Assembly: GCA_951813545.1 (NCBI GenBank)
Contig: OX638352.1
Location: 4,046,835-4,110,834 of the forward strand
Source: an uncultured Poribacteria bacterium
GTDB taxonomy: Bacteria; Poribacteria; WGA-4E; WGA-3G
Direction of reading: 5' to 3'
DNA length: 64,000 nucleotides
Numbering within the stretch: the first letter of the stretch is position 1; each line of letters starts with the position of its first letter. The translations under genes and the position numbers were made by a program. The notes under the pieces are model-generated. The model searched no databases. It was not told the DNA's origin and was given only the letters and a program-made list of their open reading frames with translations. Shown piece by piece: positions 37,591-46,386 of the stretch.

Positions 37591-38631
37591 ATGGCAGTTT
37601 CAACAATTGAGTGGGCAGATGGTAGAATTCGGATGATCGACCAGACGCTGTTGCCCAACGAATTCAAGCAAATTTATTGCGACGATCTTCCATCAACCTG
37701 GGAGGCAATTAAATCGCTACGTGTGCGCGGTGCCCCTGCAATCGGCATCGCTGGTGCTTTGGGTGCGGTCCTCGGAATATGGGATTCCACCGCGAAAACT
37801 TATGATGCTTTTGCCGCCGAACTCAAGTCCGCTACCGATTATCTGGCAACGTCGCGACCAACAGCCGTCAATTTATTTTGGGCACTTGATAGAATTACGC
37901 AGACAGCAGAAAAGAACAGCAGCCTTCAGGTTCCAGAGCTCAAAGAGGTGCTACTTGCTGAGGCTCTGGAGATTATTGATGAGGACAAAGCGATGTGTCG
38001 TGCTATCGGGCAGCACGGCATGGCGTTGCTAAACGAAAACGATACCATTTTAACGCACTGTAACGCTGGTGGATTAGCTACATCCGACTACGGCACAGCA
38101 TTAGCTGTTATGTTCAGTGCACACGAAGCCGGTAAGCAGATTCAAGTTTATGCTGATGAGACGCGTCCGCTGTTGCAAGGCGCACGTCTCACCACGTGGG
38201 AACTTATGCAAGCGGGCATTGATGTAACCCTTATCTGTGATAACATGGCAGCGCAAGTCATGAAAGAGGGCAAAATCCAATGCGTTATTGTCGGAGCCGA
38301 CCGAATTGCGGCAAACGGTGACACCGCAAACAAGATCGGCACCTATAATGTTGCTATCCTTGCAGAAGCGCACGGTATCCCTTTTTATGTCGCCGCACCA
38401 ACTTCAACGTTGGACTTCGCGCTTGAAACAGGGGCGGAAATTCCCATTGAGCAGCGAGCAGCAGAGGAGGTAACAGAAGGATTCGGCAAGCTAACTGCTC
38501 CTGAAGGCGTGAAGGTTTACAGTCCTGCATTTGATGTTACGCCCGCGACGTTAGTCACAGCGATTATTACCGAAAAAGGTGTGGCGCGTGCCCCTTATAC
38601 AGAGAACCTGAAGGCGTTACGGGACTCATAA
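37591..38631 (+). CDS. mtnA: S-methyl-5-thioribose-1-phosphate isomerase
   Basis: This 346-residue enzyme isomerises methylthioribose-1-phosphate in methionine salvage. Its motifs are LRVRGAPAIGIAGALG, the catalytic Cys in THCNAGGLATSDYG (about 157), YADETRPLLQGARL, and the catalytic Asp in VGADRIAANGDTANKIGTY (about 237). The ATG at 37591 matches the usual start, though AGGAGG lies 15 bases upstream, longer than normal. Related eIF2B-type proteins differ at these motifs. No other salvage genes are in the window. Confidence 0.93.
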   Translation: MAVSTIEWADGRIRMIDQTLLPNEFKQIYCDDLPSTWEAIKSLRVRGAPAIGIAGALGAVLGIWDSTAKTYDAFAAELKSATDYLATSRPTAVNLFWALDRITQTAEKNSSLQVPELKEVLLAEALEIIDEDKAMCRAIGQHGMALLNENDTILTHCNAGGLATSDYGTALAVMFSAHEAGKQIQVYADETRPLLQGARLTTWELMQAGIDVTLICDNMAAQVMKEGKIQCVIVGADRIAANGDTANKIGTYNVAILAEAHGIPFYVAAPTSTLDFALETGAEIPIEQRAAEEVTEGFGKLTAPEGVKVYSPAFDVTPATLVTAIITEKGVARAPYTENLKALRDS

Positions 38632-38632
38632 C

Positions 38633-39922
38633 CTACGCTGCTTTTGCAATGTTCGAGCGAGTGCCGCTTATATCAAAGCAGTCATATTGATTTGTATGCA
38701 TAATCCGAGTCGCAAACGCCATCGCCTGTTTTTCCGTGAGATAACCGTCGGCGATTTCAGCTTCAAGTGCGCGTCGAATTTCGTTTCGTGCTTGAATTGC
38801 ATACGCCATCGCGCTGGTGGGCCACCCTGTATCGCCACCGAAGGCGAACAATTTGTTTGACGGCACTGCATGGATACATCGGCGGAGGAAATCACGCGAA
38901 CTGTAAGGATCAATGCTCCACGCCCAGCAGAAGTCGACCCAGATATTGCGATAGTGCTTCGCAAGAGCCACCAGTTCATCGTTGTAAGGGTAAGCGATGT
39001 GCATCAGGACAAACTTTGCGTCAAGATAACGAGCAAACAGGGCACACATATTACCCGCGGGGATCCGCCGCACTGGCATCCGATCGTTGCCAGCATAGTA
39101 GCCGGTGTGAATTTTAAAGGGGAGGTTGTGTTCAATCGTAAGCTCAACGCCTCTCGCCCAGCACCAATCTCCGAGACAGAGCCGTGTTGCTTCATCAACG
39201 TCTGCGGCAGGTTTTGTAAGTACGGCATTAAGCGCAGCAGAAGCCTCTGCGTCGCTTCTTTCGATCCAGTCGAGCGTCCGGTTGTAAGCATGCTGTGATT
39301 TTACAGCGATAGCGCAAGGCGCATGCTTAGCGAAAATTGCCTCCATGCCGCTTTTGAGAGAAGCGAGGTCGTTGACCTCAACACCTGTCTCGGAATGGAT
39401 AGCATTTGGGTCAACCTGTCCATTACAGAATGTTGCCCACGAAAGATCATAGAGGAAAAAATCGGGACCGGATGTGTCCGGTGTGCACTGCCAACTGAAG
39501 TCGTCTGTTTGAATGTGATCAAGATTCGCGAGATCGTGTAGGATGTGCCGTCTTTTTCCTGGCGTGCGGATCGTTTTCAATTTATCCTGTGCAGACGCAA
39601 GAGCGTCACCGGTTAATTCATCGAGTCCATAGATGTGTTTAGCGATGAGGCTGACTGCCTCACCATATCCAGTAAACTGCGTCGCTTCCCACGCGTCATG
39701 GATACCTTCAAACCGCGATGCAATATCTTGAGAAGCGTCCATCAGGTTGCGCATTGCTTTTGGGGAGGCACCGGCTGTTAAAAGGTCGGCTGGAACATAG
39801 TTTCCGAACAAATCTTGGAGAATATCGGGACCGTTTTCCACCCATTCGGCTTCGCGCTTCATGTGTTCGTGTGTATCAACAAGGCGAATAGATTGGATGT
39901 GATGCGTTAAATCGGTTGCCAT
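38633..39922 (-). CDS. Amidohydrolase-family protein (uronate-isomerase-like)
   Basis: This 429-residue protein has the metal-binding pair in VDTHEHM (about residues 16-21), a later His in IHTGYYAGNDRM, another in VLMHIAYPYNDEL, and an Asp in AFGGDTGWPTSA. These fit a TIM-barrel amidohydrolase, perhaps of the Amidohydro_2 or glucuronate isomerase type. The substrate is unknown. AAAGGAG lies before the ATG at 39922. It converges on mtnA with only one base between stops and is divergent from the leader of the CSD gene. Confidence 0.8.
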   Translation of the reverse strand: MATDLTHHIQSIRLVDTHEHMKREAEWVENGPDILQDLFGNYVPADLLTAGASPKAMRNLMDASQDIASRFEGIHDAWEATQFTGYGEAVSLIAKHIYGLDELTGDALASAQDKLKTIRTPGKRRHILHDLANLDHIQTDDFSWQCTPDTSGPDFFLYDLSWATFCNGQVDPNAIHSETGVEVNDLASLKSGMEAIFAKHAPCAIAVKSQHAYNRTLDWIERSDAEASAALNAVLTKPAADVDEATRLCLGDWCWARGVELTIEHNLPFKIHTGYYAGNDRMPVRRIPAGNMCALFARYLDAKFVLMHIAYPYNDELVALAKHYRNIWVDFCWAWSIDPYSSRDFLRRCIHAVPSNKLFAFGGDTGWPTSAMAYAIQARNEIRRALEAEIADGYLTEKQAMAFATRIMHTNQYDCFDISGTRSNIAKAA

Positions 39923-39970
39923 ACATGGTCTCCTTTAAAAAGTTGAAACGAACTGTCTATAGTCTCGTAC

Positions 39971-40000
39971 TTGACAAATGTGTTTGAATTATGGTTTAAT
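39971..40000 (+). promoter_or_regulatory. Promoter for the CSD/Sm-like gene leader
   Basis: TTGACA (39971-39976), an 18-base spacer and TTTAAT (39995-40000). It stands about 350 bases before the start codon, implying a long leader RNA. Confidence 0.6.
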
Positions 40001-40004
40001 ATAT

Positions 40005-40346
40005 AGTGTCTTGGCATTTACCGCTCTTTTCGGTCTTATAGGACAGAACTTACTACAAAGAAAAACAAGGTTCGCTCTATTATAAAAGAGCAGGGCGGTC
40101 GTGTCAAGAAAAACCTTACATTCGGCAGAACTATTGAATTTACAATTCTCTGCTGCTTTTAAGTGAAGTTTACGATCCCACGGTTGCTCGTGCACCACGA
40201 AGTGTACGAGGTTACGACAGTTGAACAGCTCTGACAGATTCGGGAGACTCCCCCACAGACTCCCTGATGAAAAAGGAATGCTCGCGCAGGAACGCGAATG
40301 GTTAAAGTCCCCTTCATGAAAAGGGATAAGACCACAGGAGCATATA
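40005..40346 (+). other. Long untranslated leader with several hairpins
   Basis: No open frame fits here. Visible hairpins are CTCGTGCAC/GTGTACGAG (40187-40210 area), GGGAG/CTCCC (about 40242-40265), CGCG/CGCG (about 40286-40301) and CCCCTT/AAAAGGG just before the gene. An AGGAG ribosome site follows at 40336-40340. It may be a structured leader controlling the RNA-binding protein downstream, or hold a separate small RNA. I do not recognise a known riboswitch, SRP, 6S or tmRNA consensus. Confidence 0.45.
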
Positions 40347-41306
40347 ATGCCTACAGGACGGATTAAGTACTACAATTTTGATAAAGGCTTCGGATTTATC
40401 GCACAAGATAGCAGTGATGCCGATGTCTTTTTACACAGCTCCGCAATTAAGCAGCCCGAATACGAAGAACTCCGAGTCGGGCAGCGCGTAAAATATAGTA
40501 TTATTGAAGGCGAGAAGGGACTTGTTGCCCAAAACGTCGAAGTATTGTTAACACCAACAGAACGCCGATGGCTAAGGCAGGGAAAAGCGATTATTCCGCG
40601 CGGGTACGCTGGCTTCCCGGGACAGAATCAAGGACAATTTCTTAGTGATCAGGCAGTGCCCACCTCTAATTATGGCACCGATGAATCAAAGCCTGTTAGG
40701 AATCGTCGGGACCATGCTACATCCGTAGCACCTTTGGGGTCTGAAGCGAAGCCTCAACGCAGTCAACACACCTCAAAGAAAGATTTTGATGATTCCGCAG
40801 CACAGACACGAGACGGACAGGAGCCGTCTTCAAAGCAACTCAGCTTCGGTGACCTCTATATTCTTAAGCAGATTAATTTTGAAACATCTATGTTTTTTGC
40901 GTTGTATAATCACGTGCAACTTCCTGCTACCGTTCTTGAAATGACGCTCTCCACTTTGACCCTCAATAGCAATGGGACCGAACAACAGGTCGCTAAAACA
41001 GATGTTAAATATTGCTATAAAGATGTTGATGCGGAGAGAGTTCAGGCATCTGTCGATATTGATGATGCTGTAAAGGCACAGCAGTTGACGCAACTCGCCC
41101 CCGACGCACAGGCTCCTGAGATTGATACCGAAGCCGTTCAGCACGCCCGAAAAAATGCGGTCTTGATTGAGGTTAGCCTCCGAGAAGGGGAAATCTTTCG
41201 TGGGACCATAGATTGGGTCAGTCCATATGAGATTAAGCTCATTTTAGCGAACGGTTCAAAAGTTGTTATTTTCCGGCATGCTATCTACAGTCTTTCCTTG
41301 GGTTAG
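40347..41306 (+). CDS. Cold-shock domain protein with two Hfq/Sm-like segments
   Basis: The protein is 319 residues. Residues 1-67 are a cold-shock domain: GRIKYYNFDKGFGFIAQD and DVFLHSSAI are its RNP1 and RNP2 motifs, binding single-stranded RNA or DNA. A hydrophilic linker follows to about 165. Residues about 167-228 (LKQINFETSMFFALYNHVQL, then LTLNSNGTEQQVAKTDVKYC) look like a diverged Sm fold. Residues about 266-319 (NAVLIEVSLREGEIFRGTID, YEIKLILANGSKVVIFRHAI) closely follow the Hfq pattern, with FRHAIYSL in place of YKHAIST. RNA chaperone activity is inferred. The YkgJ gene follows after eight bases. Confidence 0.75.
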   Translation: MPTGRIKYYNFDKGFGFIAQDSSDADVFLHSSAIKQPEYEELRVGQRVKYSIIEGEKGLVAQNVEVLLTPTERRWLRQGKAIIPRGYAGFPGQNQGQFLSDQAVPTSNYGTDESKPVRNRRDHATSVAPLGSEAKPQRSQHTSKKDFDDSAAQTRDGQEPSSKQLSFGDLYILKQINFETSMFFALYNHVQLPATVLEMTLSTLTLNSNGTEQQVAKTDVKYCYKDVDAERVQASVDIDDAVKAQQLTQLAPDAQAPEIDTEAVQHARKNAVLIEVSLREGEIFRGTIDWVSPYEIKLILANGSKVVIFRHAIYSLSLG

Positions 41307-41314
41307 GAGCCGCT

Positions 41315-41884
41315 ATGGAAGCATATCAGGAACTCGTTGATGAAATTCAACGCGATGTCGAACGCCTACGCGAGGAATCAGGCGGTGTGCCGTGCCCATC
41401 TGACTGCTTTTCCTGTTGCCGAAACACTTCAACAATGGCGATAAGCGAGGTTGAAGCGCGTGATCTGAAGGTAGGGCTAGAAGCACTCCCTGTCGAACTC
41501 CGCACACATATTCGTCAGAAAGCGGAACAGAGCATCAAAAAATTGAAGGCGCACGGCTACGATGCTGAAGACATAATGCCAGACGCTGGCATGAAAGCGA
41601 TTGAAGTCGTAAAAGGCACACCTGAAGGTGAATGCCCTATGCTCATCGGTGGTGTCTGCTCTGTTTATGAACACCGTCCGGTCATCTGTCGCGTCTGGGG
41701 ATACCCGATCCATAACGGAAATGAGTTAGCCTGTTGTCACAAAACCTTCATTGGGAAACGCCGCCAATTCCGACCGCTCAATTACACACGCTATTGGAGC
41801 GTGTGTCAGGACCTTAGCAAGGAGTTGGGGGCTACCCAAAAAACGCCAAACTGCTATCTCGTCTCTCGACTGCTATCGAAATAA
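41315..41884 (+). CDS. YkgJ-family cysteine-cluster protein
   Basis: This 189-residue protein has clustered cysteines: CPSDCFSCCRN near residue 28, then ECPMLIGGVCSVYEHRPVIC, RVWGYP and ACCHKTF. This is the zinc/iron-chelating pattern of the YkgJ family (CxxxCxxCC...C...C), whose role is poorly known. TAGGAG is just upstream and overlaps the CSD gene end, so both genes are one transcript. A rho-independent terminator follows at 41916. Confidence 0.88.
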   Translation: MEAYQELVDEIQRDVERLREESGGVPCPSDCFSCCRNTSTMAISEVEARDLKVGLEALPVELRTHIRQKAEQSIKKLKAHGYDAEDIMPDAGMKAIEVVKGTPEGECPMLIGGVCSVYEHRPVICRVWGYPIHNGNELACCHKTFIGKRRQFRPLNYTRYWSVCQDLSKELGATQKTPNCYLVSRLLSK

Positions 41885-41915
41885 CACACGCTACGTCTTT
41901 CGCACTTCTTCTGTT

Positions 41916-41942
41916 GGTGAGGTTCTCAACCTCGCCTTTTTT
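41916..41942 (+). terminator. Intrinsic terminator after the YkgJ gene
   Basis: GGTGAGGTT (41916-41924) pairs with AACCTCGCC (41928-41936) with one G-U pair and a CTC loop, followed by six T. The stem resembles the dispersed AGGTGCGGTT hairpin family. Confidence 0.85.
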
Positions 41943-41975
41943 ACGTGCAGAACACATCTCATAGTAACCTCTAAA

Positions 41976-42287
41976 TTATGGATCCGCCTCACTCAACTCG
42001 CGTAAGAACTCGAATGTATAAATTCCGGTACGATGTCCATCGTTCCATACCAATCGTACTGCATAGCGTCCGACGCGCTGAATGTCCACAAGAGATAGGT
42101 TTTCAAAAAAACCTTCAGAGGGCAGGATGTGAAAAGGATCTTTTCCTGATCGCGTGGCATCGCAATGGGCGCACGGGCATTTTTGTCGGAGAAGTCGGTA
42201 GGACAATTCACTTTGGTACGAATCTTTCCATTCGATTTTCAGACTTGTACTGCTTCTTTCAATGCGAGTTGGTTGAAAATTCTGCAT
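41976..42287 (-). CDS. DUF971-family protein (gamma-butyrobetaine hydroxylase N-terminal-like)
   Basis: This 103-residue protein has RLLRQKCPCAHC near its start and RLVWNDGHRTGIYTFEFLRE at its end, the DUF971 signature. The fold is the small metal-binding domain found at the start of gamma-butyrobetaine hydroxylases and as a stand-alone protein often linked with iron-sulfur functions. It follows the ferredoxin gene on the same strand, but a terminator separates them. Confidence 0.85.
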   Translation of the reverse strand: MQNFQPTRIERSSTSLKIEWKDSYQSELSYRLLRQKCPCAHCDATRSGKDPFHILPSEGFFENLSLVDIQRVGRYAVRLVWNDGHRTGIYTFEFLRELSEADP

Positions 42288-42321
42288 GATGACTTCTCAA
42301 AAGGATTGTCTTCCGTTTAAC

Positions 42322-42378
42322 AAAAAAACGGTTGTTAATTTGTGCGACCGCAGATGGTCTCGCAAATCAACAACCGTT
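42322..42378 (-). terminator. Intrinsic terminator of the ferredoxin gene
   Basis: Read on the minus strand, AACGGTTGTT (42378-42369) pairs with AACAACCGTT (42336-42327), with more pairing inside (GATTTG and CGA segments), and seven T follow at 42328-42322. It is a long, strong hairpin. Confidence 0.8.
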
Positions 42379-42415
42379 CAGTAAGTCGCGGTCGAAGGAT
42401 TGCTCCTACTCTCCG

Positions 42416-42673
42416 TTATTCAAAGTACTCCGCGTTGATATCAATGAACTCTTCCCATTCTTCAGGAACATCTTCTTCCATGAAGATAGCTTCGACAGGG
42501 CATTCAGGTTCGCATACACCACAATCGATGCACTCTTCTGGGTCGATGTAGAGCTGATTGAACTCCTCAAACTCGTCAGCGTCCGGTAGGGGGTGAATGC
42601 AATCCACTGGACACACATCAACGCACGAACTATCCTTAACGTCAACGCACGGTTCGCAAATCACATACGTCAT
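42416..42673 (-). CDS. 7Fe ferredoxin (3Fe-4S plus 4Fe-4S)
   Basis: This 85-residue electron carrier has cysteines spaced as in Azotobacter-type ferredoxin I: C9, C17 and C58 for the 3Fe-4S cluster, and C21, C48, C51 and C54 for the 4Fe-4S cluster. C6 and C25 are extra. The C-terminus is very acidic. A GGAAAGGAG site is upstream. The exact partner is unknown. Confidence 0.92.
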   Translation of the reverse strand: MTYVICEPCVDVKDSSCVDVCPVDCIHPLPDADEFEEFNQLYIDPEECIDCGVCEPECPVEAIFMEEDVPEEWEEFIDINAEYFE

Positions 42674-43340
42674 GTTGGAAAACTCCTTTCCGCTTGATTT
42701 ATAGTAACAACTTCACTCAATAGGCGAGGTTAACCGCTTTGATGAAGAAGGCGTAAAAAACATCGTCATATATAGCGGATTTTTTTTGTTATGTCTGCTG
42801 AGTTGCGCTCAAGACACAATAATAATACCACATGCACTTCATTTTGTCAAGTTATATTTCAAGCGAGCGTGTGTAAAGTTTTGACATTAACCGTGCCCGC
42901 CCTTGTAGGTGAGGGCTTTCAACCCGAGTGAGCCAGAATATCATGCACATATACGACATTGATTTGTAGGTAGGATGTTCATGGAAAACAATACCTTGAC
43001 AGAATAAACCCCAGCGGGAAACCCCAAGTGTATAGCGGCTCCAAAGACACACAAACTTAGCCCAGCGAGGCAACGCGTGCGTCACTAAAAATATCCGTGG
43101 ATTTCAAACAGAAGGCGAATTGTAGCATAAAATGTTAGTTTATGCAGTATTTTACACTTCACATAGAAGTCGCAAATGCGATAGAAAATTTTAGAGATGG
43201 TGTTAAAATTCAGATTTTTACGATTCTTCCATATTATGCACCCTTTCCACCCCAAATTTAGGTCTTTAATTATTAAAGGGTAGCGCAGCGTTTTAAATTT
43301 AAACCGTTTCAAATCTATTCACTAATCATGGAGAATCCTG
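42674..43340. other. Gene-free gap with a degraded repeat
   Basis: At 42913-42938, GTAGGTGAGGGCTTTCAACC with CGAGTGAG forms an imperfect hairpin of the AGGTGCGGTT family. A stretch around 43000-43080 (AACCCCAGCGGGAAACCCC, AGCCCAGCGAGGC) recalls the CCAGCGAAACCC repeats at 61500. Short frames here have no ribosome site and look non-coding. The upstream part of the sigma gene is AT-rich with no certain promoter. Confidence 0.45.
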
Positions 43341-46300
43341 ATGGTAGAAAGCGATGTTCAACTGATTCGCAGAATCTTATCAGGCGATGACGAGGCATTC
43401 AGTATCTTGGTCCAGAAGCACCAAAAAAGTGTTCACGCGCTTGTATGGCGGAAGATTGGGGATTTCCATATTGCTGAGGAGATTACGCAGGACACCTTTC
43501 TCCGAGTATACAAAAGCCTCGCAACACTAAAAGATCCCAATCTGTTTGCTGGATGGCTTTATGTCATCGCAAATCGGCTTTGCATTAATTGGAGCGAAAA
43601 AAATAGGTCGGTGATGCAATCGTTGGAAGATACACCTATTGAAGAGATAGAGCAATCTTCTTATACGTATTATATATCGGAACAACGTGAGTCAGAGGTC
43701 TCTGATCGTCATTATGAAATCGTCCAAAGGCTGCTACAAAAATTGCCAGAGAGTGAACGCACAGTCGTGACACTCTACTATCTCGGTGAAATGACAGCAA
43801 AAGAGATTGGCAAATTCTTAGGTGTGTCAGTGAACACGGTTAAGAGTCGGCTGCGTCGCGCACGAGAACGTTTGCAGGCTGATAAAGAGCACTTAATTAG
43901 CGAAACTCTTAACGGCGTGCAATTGTCTACTAACCTAACTGAAAACATCATGCGCCAAGTTGCCGATCTGAAACTGACACCGCCTGCAGTTAAGAAACCG
44001 TTTCTTCCGTGGGCGGCTTTTGGCGTAGCTGCGGTTTTGGTTATTTTATTGCTCGGTGTTAGCAATCAATACCTCGCCCGTTTTCAGCAGCCATATAGTT
44101 TTGACGCGCAATCTGAACCTACGATTGAAATCATTGATGCCCGTATTACGCTTGATATTGACGCTAAACCAGCTGTACGAAATCAAGTTGGACGTGCTTC
44201 TATCCCCAGTAAAAGTAGTGGAAACGGTCTACAAGTTTCCGAGACAGTTTTATCAATCAATACGTTAGACAATTCCCCCAGGTTTTCTACTTCACAGTGG
44301 ACCCAGACAGATGGACCCCAAGGTGGTACCGCCCTTAACATCTTTGCTACATCTGAAAAAACGCTTTACGCCGTTACACCATCAGGTATCTACAGATTGA
44401 GAAAAGAGGCAACTGCATGGGCACTCATCGACACCAGCATTCCAATCAGTGAGTCCCGGATGCCTATAGCAGAGTTCGAGAACACTCTCTATATTGTCTC
44501 TACTGATGAAGTGTTTACTTCAACTAATGATGGCGAAACATGGAATGAATTATGTCCGCGACCAAAGGGGCGTGCTATTCGATTGATCATAACAGATGAG
44601 GCACAAGGACACGGATCACAATCCCATCCTGCAATGTATCTCACCCTTGAAGATAAAGGCATCTTCCGCTCTACCGATGCTGGTGCACAGTGGAGACTTC
44701 TTAACAATGGATTGATAGATCAAACGATTACGGCGGTAGCTGCAATAGAGAACACAGTATTTGCTGGCACAAACACGGGACTTTACCGCCTCAATTCAGG
44801 CGTTTGGGAGCAATTGTCCGTGGCTGCGTCCGAAGTTATTCATTCTTTAGTGAGCCATGAGAACAACCTCTATGTCGTAACAGGTCACGATCTTTTTACT
44901 TTGGGATTGCTTGAATCAAGGCTGAAGGCTGAAGGGCGAATAGTGCGCGGTTACAACGCAAGTTCAAGCAGAGTTTTCTATTCGGCTGATTTGGGGGAGT
45001 CGTGGACTGAGATAACACCAAAAAATAAATCTCCGTTTGTGAGAACACCAACAGGTATAAAACTTGTGGTTGCTGGTGAGACGCTCTTACTATTGGGGAT
45101 CGCCGAATTACGCTCAAGGGATGGTGGACAAACTTGGACAGATCTCGGACTTGACAGAGATTTGTTTACGCGCGGAGACTTTTCAACTGTAGCGATAGAC
45201 GAGAATACGTTTTACAATGTTAGTGTCTCCGGTGTTTATCGGACCACCGACGGTGGTGAATCGTGGCAACCATTTATGAGCGGGATAGCAGGGACCAGAA
45301 TGCAGGATTTAGTGGCGTTCAATGACAGACTCTACATGCATACCGGCAGCGACGTTTTCCAATCAACCGACGGGGGTACGTCGTGGAAAAATGTTCCGCT
45401 TAATGCGGGCGGCGTTACGCTTAGGTCAATAAAAAATGGACAGTCCCAAGGCAATTTCTCGCTTGATTCAAGATTAGTCGTCGCAGACAACGCGCTTTAT
45501 GGAATTATACCTGAAGAGGACGACTTACGCGTTTTCCATTTACCTCTCAAGAGTGATGCGTTTGTTCCTGTTCACAAGATACCCGCTTTCGCAAGGCGAT
45601 CACCATCCTTTAATGTGTGGACAAGAGAAGCCTTAGCCTATGAGTTATGGACGAGCGTTGAAGAAGTGAAACAGGATCACTTCGCTGATGATCCTGAAGA
45701 AGGTGACAGCCTACCAGTTACATTGTATTTTAGAAAAAAACATTGGGAAGCAGGTGGATTCGCTGTCAGTGACGGGGCATTCTACATGGAATGCCAACGA
45801 CGGCTTTTCAAGTGGAAACCCGGTAGACGGGAATGGCGAAACACAGGACTGATAGATGCCAGTGAACAACCTGATAGCGAATTGGATAAAGGGTTCAAGT
45901 TAGCGGTTTCAGCAGAAACTGTTTACGTAGGTAAGCGAGATGGCACACTCTTTCAATCGCTTGATGGTGGAGACAGTTGGAGAGACGTTACATCGAGCCT
46001 TCCGCTTCGCTTTACGCATTTCAAGGAGATAATCTTTGTAGGCGCAACGGTTTACGTTGCAACTGATAAAGGCGTTTTATCCTCACAGACCGGAGAACAC
46101 TGGCGCGTAATAACAGATAAAATAGGCACACCTATCGTCATAGACCGGTTCGCTGTGGATGGCACCACAGTTTACAGTGCTGGAGATACAGGTGTATATC
46201 GTTTAGAAGGCGAATGGCAACAGATTTCACCAGAAGTTCCGGATAAAGTCGTATCTCTCATTGCCAGCAACGACAGACTTTACATCGCTACCGAACAGCG

Positions 46301-46355
46301 CGGTCTATTTCACATCTCGCTTGAAGAAGAAGCGTCGGTAGGAATGATGAAATAA
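43341..46355 (+). CDS. ECF sigma factor fused to a membrane helix and BNR beta-propeller
   Basis: The protein is 1004 residues. Residues 1-185 are an ECF sigma factor: AFSILVQKHQKSVHALVW, HIAEEITQDTFLRVYKSL, and region 4 YYLGEMTAKEIGKFLGV with VNTVKSRLRRARERL. A single membrane helix follows (FLPWAAFGVAAVLVILLLGV, about 221-241). The remaining 760 residues carry at least seven Asp-box motifs (STNDGETW, STDAGAQW, SADLGESW, SRDGGQTW, TTDGGESW, STDGGTSW, SLDGGDSW) as in BNR or Ycf48-like propellers. The topology would put the sigma part inside and the propeller outside. It begins an apparent operon with two exported proteins (gaps 31 and 47 bases). Confidence 0.85.
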   Translation: MVESDVQLIRRILSGDDEAFSILVQKHQKSVHALVWRKIGDFHIAEEITQDTFLRVYKSLATLKDPNLFAGWLYVIANRLCINWSEKNRSVMQSLEDTPIEEIEQSSYTYYISEQRESEVSDRHYEIVQRLLQKLPESERTVVTLYYLGEMTAKEIGKFLGVSVNTVKSRLRRARERLQADKEHLISETLNGVQLSTNLTENIMRQVADLKLTPPAVKKPFLPWAAFGVAAVLVILLLGVSNQYLARFQQPYSFDAQSEPTIEIIDARITLDIDAKPAVRNQVGRASIPSKSSGNGLQVSETVLSINTLDNSPRFSTSQWTQTDGPQGGTALNIFATSEKTLYAVTPSGIYRLRKEATAWALIDTSIPISESRMPIAEFENTLYIVSTDEVFTSTNDGETWNELCPRPKGRAIRLIITDEAQGHGSQSHPAMYLTLEDKGIFRSTDAGAQWRLLNNGLIDQTITAVAAIENTVFAGTNTGLYRLNSGVWEQLSVAASEVIHSLVSHENNLYVVTGHDLFTLGLLESRLKAEGRIVRGYNASSSRVFYSADLGESWTEITPKNKSPFVRTPTGIKLVVAGETLLLLGIAELRSRDGGQTWTDLGLDRDLFTRGDFSTVAIDENTFYNVSVSGVYRTTDGGESWQPFMSGIAGTRMQDLVAFNDRLYMHTGSDVFQSTDGGTSWKNVPLNAGGVTLRSIKNGQSQGNFSLDSRLVVADNALYGIIPEEDDLRVFHLPLKSDAFVPVHKIPAFARRSPSFNVWTREALAYELWTSVEEVKQDHFADDPEEGDSLPVTLYFRKKHWEAGGFAVSDGAFYMECQRRLFKWKPGRREWRNTGLIDASEQPDSELDKGFKLAVSAETVYVGKRDGTLFQSLDGGDSWRDVTSSLPLRFTHFKEIIFVGATVYVATDKGVLSSQTGEHWRVITDKIGTPIVIDRFAVDGTTVYSAGDTGVYRLEGEWQQISPEVPDKVVSLIASNDRLYIATEQRGLFHISLEEEASVGMMK

Positions 46356-46386
46356 CTTCCACTTTTTACAAGTAAAAGGAGAAACT

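Noticed and set aside
41916..42378. Attachment site or small mobile element between the YkgJ and ferredoxin genes
   Set aside because: The two inverted repeats are each explained as terminators of convergent transcripts.
42852..43085. 77-codon minus-strand frame in the gap before the sigma-propeller gene
   Set aside because: No ribosome site, odd composition rich in Trp and Cys, and it covers repeat-like sequence.
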